This document shows, one piece after another, positions 4,444 to 7,014 of a stretch of DNA of 7,014 nucleotides. The notes beneath the pieces were generated by a model, which saw nothing but the letters and a program-made list of their open reading frames with translations, was not told the origin of the DNA and ran no database searches. The stretch is from Clostridium sp. (lineage in GTDB: Bacteria; Bacillota; Clostridia; Lachnospirales; Lachnospiraceae): positions 1-7,014 of the forward strand of contig JAEDOC010000109.1 in assembly GCA_016302185.1 (NCBI GenBank), given 5' to 3'. The translations under genes were made by a program, and so were the position numbers. Each line of letters opens with the position of its first letter. The stretch's first letter is position 1.

Positions 4444-6120
4444 TTATAATTCGCTCTTTACATAACCTGCCAGGTTATACGCATGATCTGAGATACGCTC
4501 CAGATTGCTGATAATATCCAGGAATACCACACCGGCAGAAGGCTCGCATTTTCCGCTGGAAAGACGCTCAATATGCTTCTCTCTCATATCCTCTTCCAAT
4601 GTATCCACAGCATCCTCATACTGGCTGACCTTTCGAACATCATCCATATTGCCGCTCTGTCTGGCTGCCACCGCATGGGAGAAGGATTTGATTACTTTCT
4701 CACTGATTTCCTGCAAATCCTGGATTCCCGTCTCAGAAAAGCTGAGATTATGCTCTCTTAAATAATCTGCCTGCTCCGCCAGGTTTTCACAGTGGTCACC
4801 CACACGCTCGATATCGCTGACTCCATAAAACAGATTATTGACCAGAACCTTCTGATGTTCCGTCAGGGACAGGTTGTTTACCTTAATTAAATACTGTGTC
4901 AGCAATTCCTCCAGGCGGTCAATATTCTTCTCATTCTCATACACCTCATCCACCCGGTCATAAACACCGGTTACCAGCACCTCCGTGGCAAGCTTGACAT
5001 TCTTCAGGGCAATCTGTCCCATATGAACCGCTTCCATCTGTGCAATCTCAATCGCCAGAGCCGGAGATTCAAAGATACGCTGATCCAGATGGCGAAGAGC
5101 AGAGGAAACCTCTCTGTCGCTCTCCTGATCCTCCTTCTCCTCCTTTCCGTCCTTCACCAGCAAATCAGAAAGCTTTACCAGCTGGTTGGCAAACGGATAC
5201 AAGAGGATGGTATTCGTCACATTAAAAAAGGTGTGAAACATGGAGATCTTCACCGAATCAATCCCAGCTCCGGCAATCTCCGGCCGCAGCAGGGAAATCA
5301 CATACATTCCGATTCCGAACACCACCGCGCCCAGCGAGTTAAAAGAGAAATGAATCGCGGCAGCCCGTTTCGCCGTACGGTTAGCTCCGGCACTGGAAAG
5401 CAGGGCGGTCAGACAAGTACCGATATTCTGTCCCAGTGTGATATAGATAGCCGCACCGGTATTGACCACTCCATTCATTGCCAGAGTCTGCAGAATTCCC
5501 ACGGATGCGGTCGAGCTCTGAAGCAAAGCCGTCACCAGCGCACCGGTAATGATTCCCAGCAAAGGATTGCGTCCCATCACCGCAAAGGCCTGTGCAAAGA
5601 TCGGAGCATCCGTATAAGGACCTATCGAGCTGCTCATAAAAGTAAGGCCCACAAACAGAAGTCCGATACCGATGACAATCTCACCGGCCAGATTCATCTT
5701 CTGTTTTTTGGAGAACATAATAAACGCCGCACCGATTCCCACACACAATGGTGCAAAAAAAGCCGGCTGCAGAATCGCAAAGGCATCCCCCAGCTGATTT
5801 AACGAAACCATCCAGGCCGTGATTGTGGTACCGATATTGGCACCCATAATCACTCCCACTGCCTGCGTCAGGTTCAGAATCCCCGCATTGACAAAACCAA
5901 CTACCATGACCGTTGTGGCCGCACTGCTGTGCAGAATTGCCGTGATCAGAGCTCCCAGCGCCACACCCAGCAGCCGGTTATTTGTTACCATGCCGAGAAA
6001 CTGGTTCATCTTGCTTCCCGCCGTCTTCTGCATACCGTCTCCCATGATCCGCATGCCGTACAAGAACATACCAAGGCCTCCGGCAAAGGAAAACAGGTTG
6101 CTTATATCCCCAATTGACAT
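4444..6120 (-). CDS. Na+/phosphate cotransporter family protein with PhoU-like C-terminal domain
   Basis: A 558-residue inner-membrane protein. The N-terminal part (about 1-315) has two inverted Na_Pi_cotrans repeats. Each carries the substrate-site signature: HSSAATT (64-70) with GANIGTT (93-99), and QSSTAS (201-206) with GQNIGTC (230-236). In the studied SLC34-like homologue the QSS motifs bind sodium and phosphate. Hydrophobic helices are evident at about 10-25, 48-80, 115-137, 145-163, 185-215 and 260-280. After a charged linker (320-340) comes a cytoplasmic helical PhoU-like half with two metal-binding ExxxD motifs: E438-D442 in ERVGDHCENLAE and E541-D545 in ERISDHAYNLAG. The start is ATG 6118-6120 with AGGAGG (6129-6134) 8 nt upstream. 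It is transcribed alone. Uptake is the usual assumption, but the E. coli homologue YjbB has been linked to phosphate export, so direction is unsure. Confidence 0.94.
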   Translation of the reverse strand: MSIGDISNLFSFAGGLGMFLYGMRIMGDGMQKTAGSKMNQFLGMVTNNRLLGVALGALITAILHSSAATTVMVVGFVNAGILNLTQAVGVIMGANIGTTITAWMVSLNQLGDAFAILQPAFFAPLCVGIGAAFIMFSKKQKMNLAGEIVIGIGLLFVGLTFMSSSIGPYTDAPIFAQAFAVMGRNPLLGIITGALVTALLQSSTASVGILQTLAMNGVVNTGAAIYITLGQNIGTCLTALLSSAGANRTAKRAAAIHFSFNSLGAVVFGIGMYVISLLRPEIAGAGIDSVKISMFHTFFNVTNTILLYPFANQLVKLSDLLVKDGKEEKEDQESDREVSSALRHLDQRIFESPALAIEIAQMEAVHMGQIALKNVKLATEVLVTGVYDRVDEVYENEKNIDRLEELLTQYLIKVNNLSLTEHQKVLVNNLFYGVSDIERVGDHCENLAEQADYLREHNLSFSETGIQDLQEISEKVIKSFSHAVAARQSGNMDDVRKVSQYEDAVDTLEEDMREKHIERLSSGKCEPSAGVVFLDIISNLERISDHAYNLAGYVKSEL

Positions 6121-6191
6121 TCCAATTTCCTCCTGTGTTTGCTTTCTTCGACTTCATTCTTTTCACCGTCGAAAAAAGCCGAACTGAATTG

Positions 6192-6221
6192 ATCATAACA
6201 CAGAGGAAACAGGTCTTTCAA
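6192..6221 (-). promoter_or_regulatory. Promoter of the Na+/phosphate cotransporter gene
   Basis: On the minus strand, TTGAAA (6216-6221) is followed after 18 nt by TATGAT (6192-6197). The start would be near 6185, giving a 65-nt leader. The -35 and the long spacer are suboptimal, as expected for a promoter that needs an activator. Confidence 0.75.
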
Positions 6222-6226
6222 CTATT

Positions 6227-6265
6227 TTTCAAGAATATGTAAAATTTGTGTAATTTCTAAGTAAA
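6227..6265 (-). promoter_or_regulatory. Pho-box-like tandem hexamers upstream of the phosphate transporter
   Basis: Reading the minus strand toward the gene: TTTACT (6260-6265), ATTACA (6249-6254), TTTACA (6238-6243), TTGAAA (6227-6232), each separated by exactly 5 nt. The two central hexamers are the best. This matches the layout of the Bacillus PhoP box, TTWACA-like repeats every 11 bp. The array ends 5 bp upstream of the -35. The reverse complement of the central pair (TGTAAA-N5-TGTAAT) also fits the WalR consensus, but pointing away from the gene. Confidence 0.6.
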
Positions 6266-6296
6266 ACCGGAAGTGTTTTTGTTCAATATCTACCGC

Positions 6297-6333
6297 AAAA
6301 ACAGGCGTACCCGGAATCTCCGGATACGCCTGT
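6297..6333 (-). terminator. Terminator of the GGGtGRT gene
   Basis: ACAGGCGTA (6301-6309) pairs with TACGCCTGT (6325-6333), continued after one mismatch by CCGGA/TCCGG around a 3-nt loop. On the minus strand it ends in TTTTT. It lies about 50 nt after the GGGtGRT stop and isolates the transporter promoter from upstream transcription. Confidence 0.92.
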
Positions 6334-6383
6334 CGCTCTTAGCTTTTCTATCTTACTATTTTAATGAAACTGTACACAGGTTA

Positions 6384-7014
6384 CTAGAATTTCCCTGCCT
6401 TCGCTGCTTCCTCGATGGAAACAGCAACAGCAACCGTCATACCAACCATCGGGTTGTTGCCTGCGCCGATCAGACCCATCATCTCTACATGAGCCGGTAC
6501 GGAGGAGGAACCTGCAAACTGTGCGTCAGAATGCATACGTCCCAGAGTATCGGTCATACCGTAGGAAGCAGGACCTGCTGCCATGTTGTCCGGGTGAAGG
6601 GTACGTCCGGTACCGCCGCCGGATGCAACGGAGAAGTATTTCTTACCGGCTTCCAGTCTTTCCTTCTTGTAGGTACCTGCAACCGGATGCTGGAAACGGG
6701 TCGGGTTGGTGGAGTTACCGGTGATGGAAACGTCTACATTCTCCTTCCACATGATAGCAACGCCTTCCGGAACGCTGTTGGCACCGTAGCAGTTTACCTT
6801 CGCACGAAGTCCCTCGGAGTATGCCTTGCGGAATACTTCCTTTACTTCATTGGTATAAGGATTGTACTCGGTCTCGATATATGTAAAACCATTGATTCTT
6901 GCGATAATCTGAGCAGCATCCTTGCCAAGACCGTTTAAGATAACGCGAAGCGGTTTCTGACGAACCTTGTTTGCCTTCTCAGCGATACCGATAGCGCCCT
7001 CAGCAGCAGCGAAG
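6384..7014 (-). CDS. GGGtGRT-family protein, C-terminal 209 residues, cut by window end
   Basis: The frame is open from the window edge (first full codon at 7013) to TAG at 6384-6386, giving 209 residues. It carries the motif that names the GGGtGRT family, GGGTGRT at 6600-6620, embedded in SVASGGGTGRTLHPDNMA. A long conserved tail follows: GPASYGMTDTLGRMHSDAQF, then SSVPAHVEMMGLIGAGNNPM, ending in EEAAKAGKF. The visible upstream part begins FAAAEGAIGIAEKANKVRQK. Family members are about 330 residues, so roughly 120 N-terminal residues and the start are outside the window. No signal peptide or membrane segment is visible in the part present, which suggests a soluble protein. The function is unknown to me and I assign none. 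Methionine 6752 is internal, not a start: the sequence upstream is in frame and conserved-looking. Confidence 0.9.
   Translation of the reverse strand, partial: FAAAEGAIGIAEKANKVRQKPLRVILNGLGKDAAQIIARINGFTYIETEYNPYTNEVKEVFRKAYSEGLRAKVNCYGANSVPEGVAIMWKENVDVSITGNSTNPTRFQHPVAGTYKKERLEAGKKYFSVASGGGTGRTLHPDNMAAGPASYGMTDTLGRMHSDAQFAGSSSVPAHVEMMGLIGAGNNPMVGMTVAVAVSIEEAAKAGKF

Noticed and set aside
4160..4465. Open frame running through both tRNA genes and the terminators.
   Set aside because: It covers two complete tRNA cloverleaves and two terminator hairpins, so it cannot be a real coding region.
5023..5802. 259-codon open frame on the plus strand opposite the transporter.
   Set aside because: Antisense shadow of a certain gene; Gln/Arg/His-rich translation with no recognisable domain and no promoter or ribosome binding site.
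1..7014. Mobile element, CRISPR array, toxin-antitoxin or phage-defence genes.
   Set aside because: Searched by eye on both strands; no transposase, integrase, array-like repeat or defence domain is visible, and the tRNA genes show no duplicated 3' end that would mark an integration site.

Overview
The window looks like a core chromosomal segment of a Gram-positive Clostridia, most likely Lachnospiraceae. Reasons: the hrcA-grpE-dnaK order behind a perfect CIRCE operator; a DnaK N-terminus that lacks the insert seen in Gram-negative DnaK; strong AGGAGG-type ribosome binding sites; a cysteine-containing clostridial style of 3D-domain secreted protein; and a GGGtGRT-family protein. The species cannot be fixed from the sequence. 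No mobile element, CRISPR array or sign of recent transfer is visible.

Layout. (1) Positions 1-2372, minus strand: class I heat-shock operon hrcA-grpE-dnaK, with dnaK cut off by the window start. It is driven by a near-consensus sigma-A promoter (TTGACA-N17-TATAGT) with CIRCE just downstream of the expected transcript start. (2) 2524-4062, plus strand: two adjacent, separately promoted genes for secreted 3D-domain (MltA/YuiC/YocH-type) wall proteins. Their C-terminal 94 residues align without gaps, while their N-terminal parts are unrelated. A perfect WalR-type direct repeat lies before the second gene and a one-mismatch version lies in the promoter of the first. (3) 4091-4348, plus strand: tRNA-Pro(CGG) and tRNA-Glu(CTC), with a promoter embedded in a long inverted repeat and a rho-independent terminator after the pair. 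(4) 4371-6265, minus strand: a Na+/phosphate cotransporter-family protein with a fused PhoU-like C-terminal half, its terminator, its promoter, and an 11-bp-periodic array of Pho-box-like hexamers upstream. (5) 6297-7014, minus strand: the C-terminal part of a GGGtGRT-family protein of unknown function and its terminator.

How the parts work together. The heat-shock operon is autoregulated: HrcA binds CIRCE and represses itself, grpE and dnaK. The two 3D proteins are probably wall-modifying enzymes, possibly under one wall-stress regulator. The transporter looks like a phosphate-related gene under a PhoP/PhoB-type regulator. WalR and PhoP are related response regulators whose hexamers are close to reverse complements of each other, so the two regulatory signals in this window may be confused; their orientation relative to the target gene is what separates them here. 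I found no convincing wholly new system. The best leads are the two 11-bp-periodic operator arrays, the inverted repeat around the tRNA promoter, the paired 3D paralogues, and the uncharacterised GGGtGRT gene.
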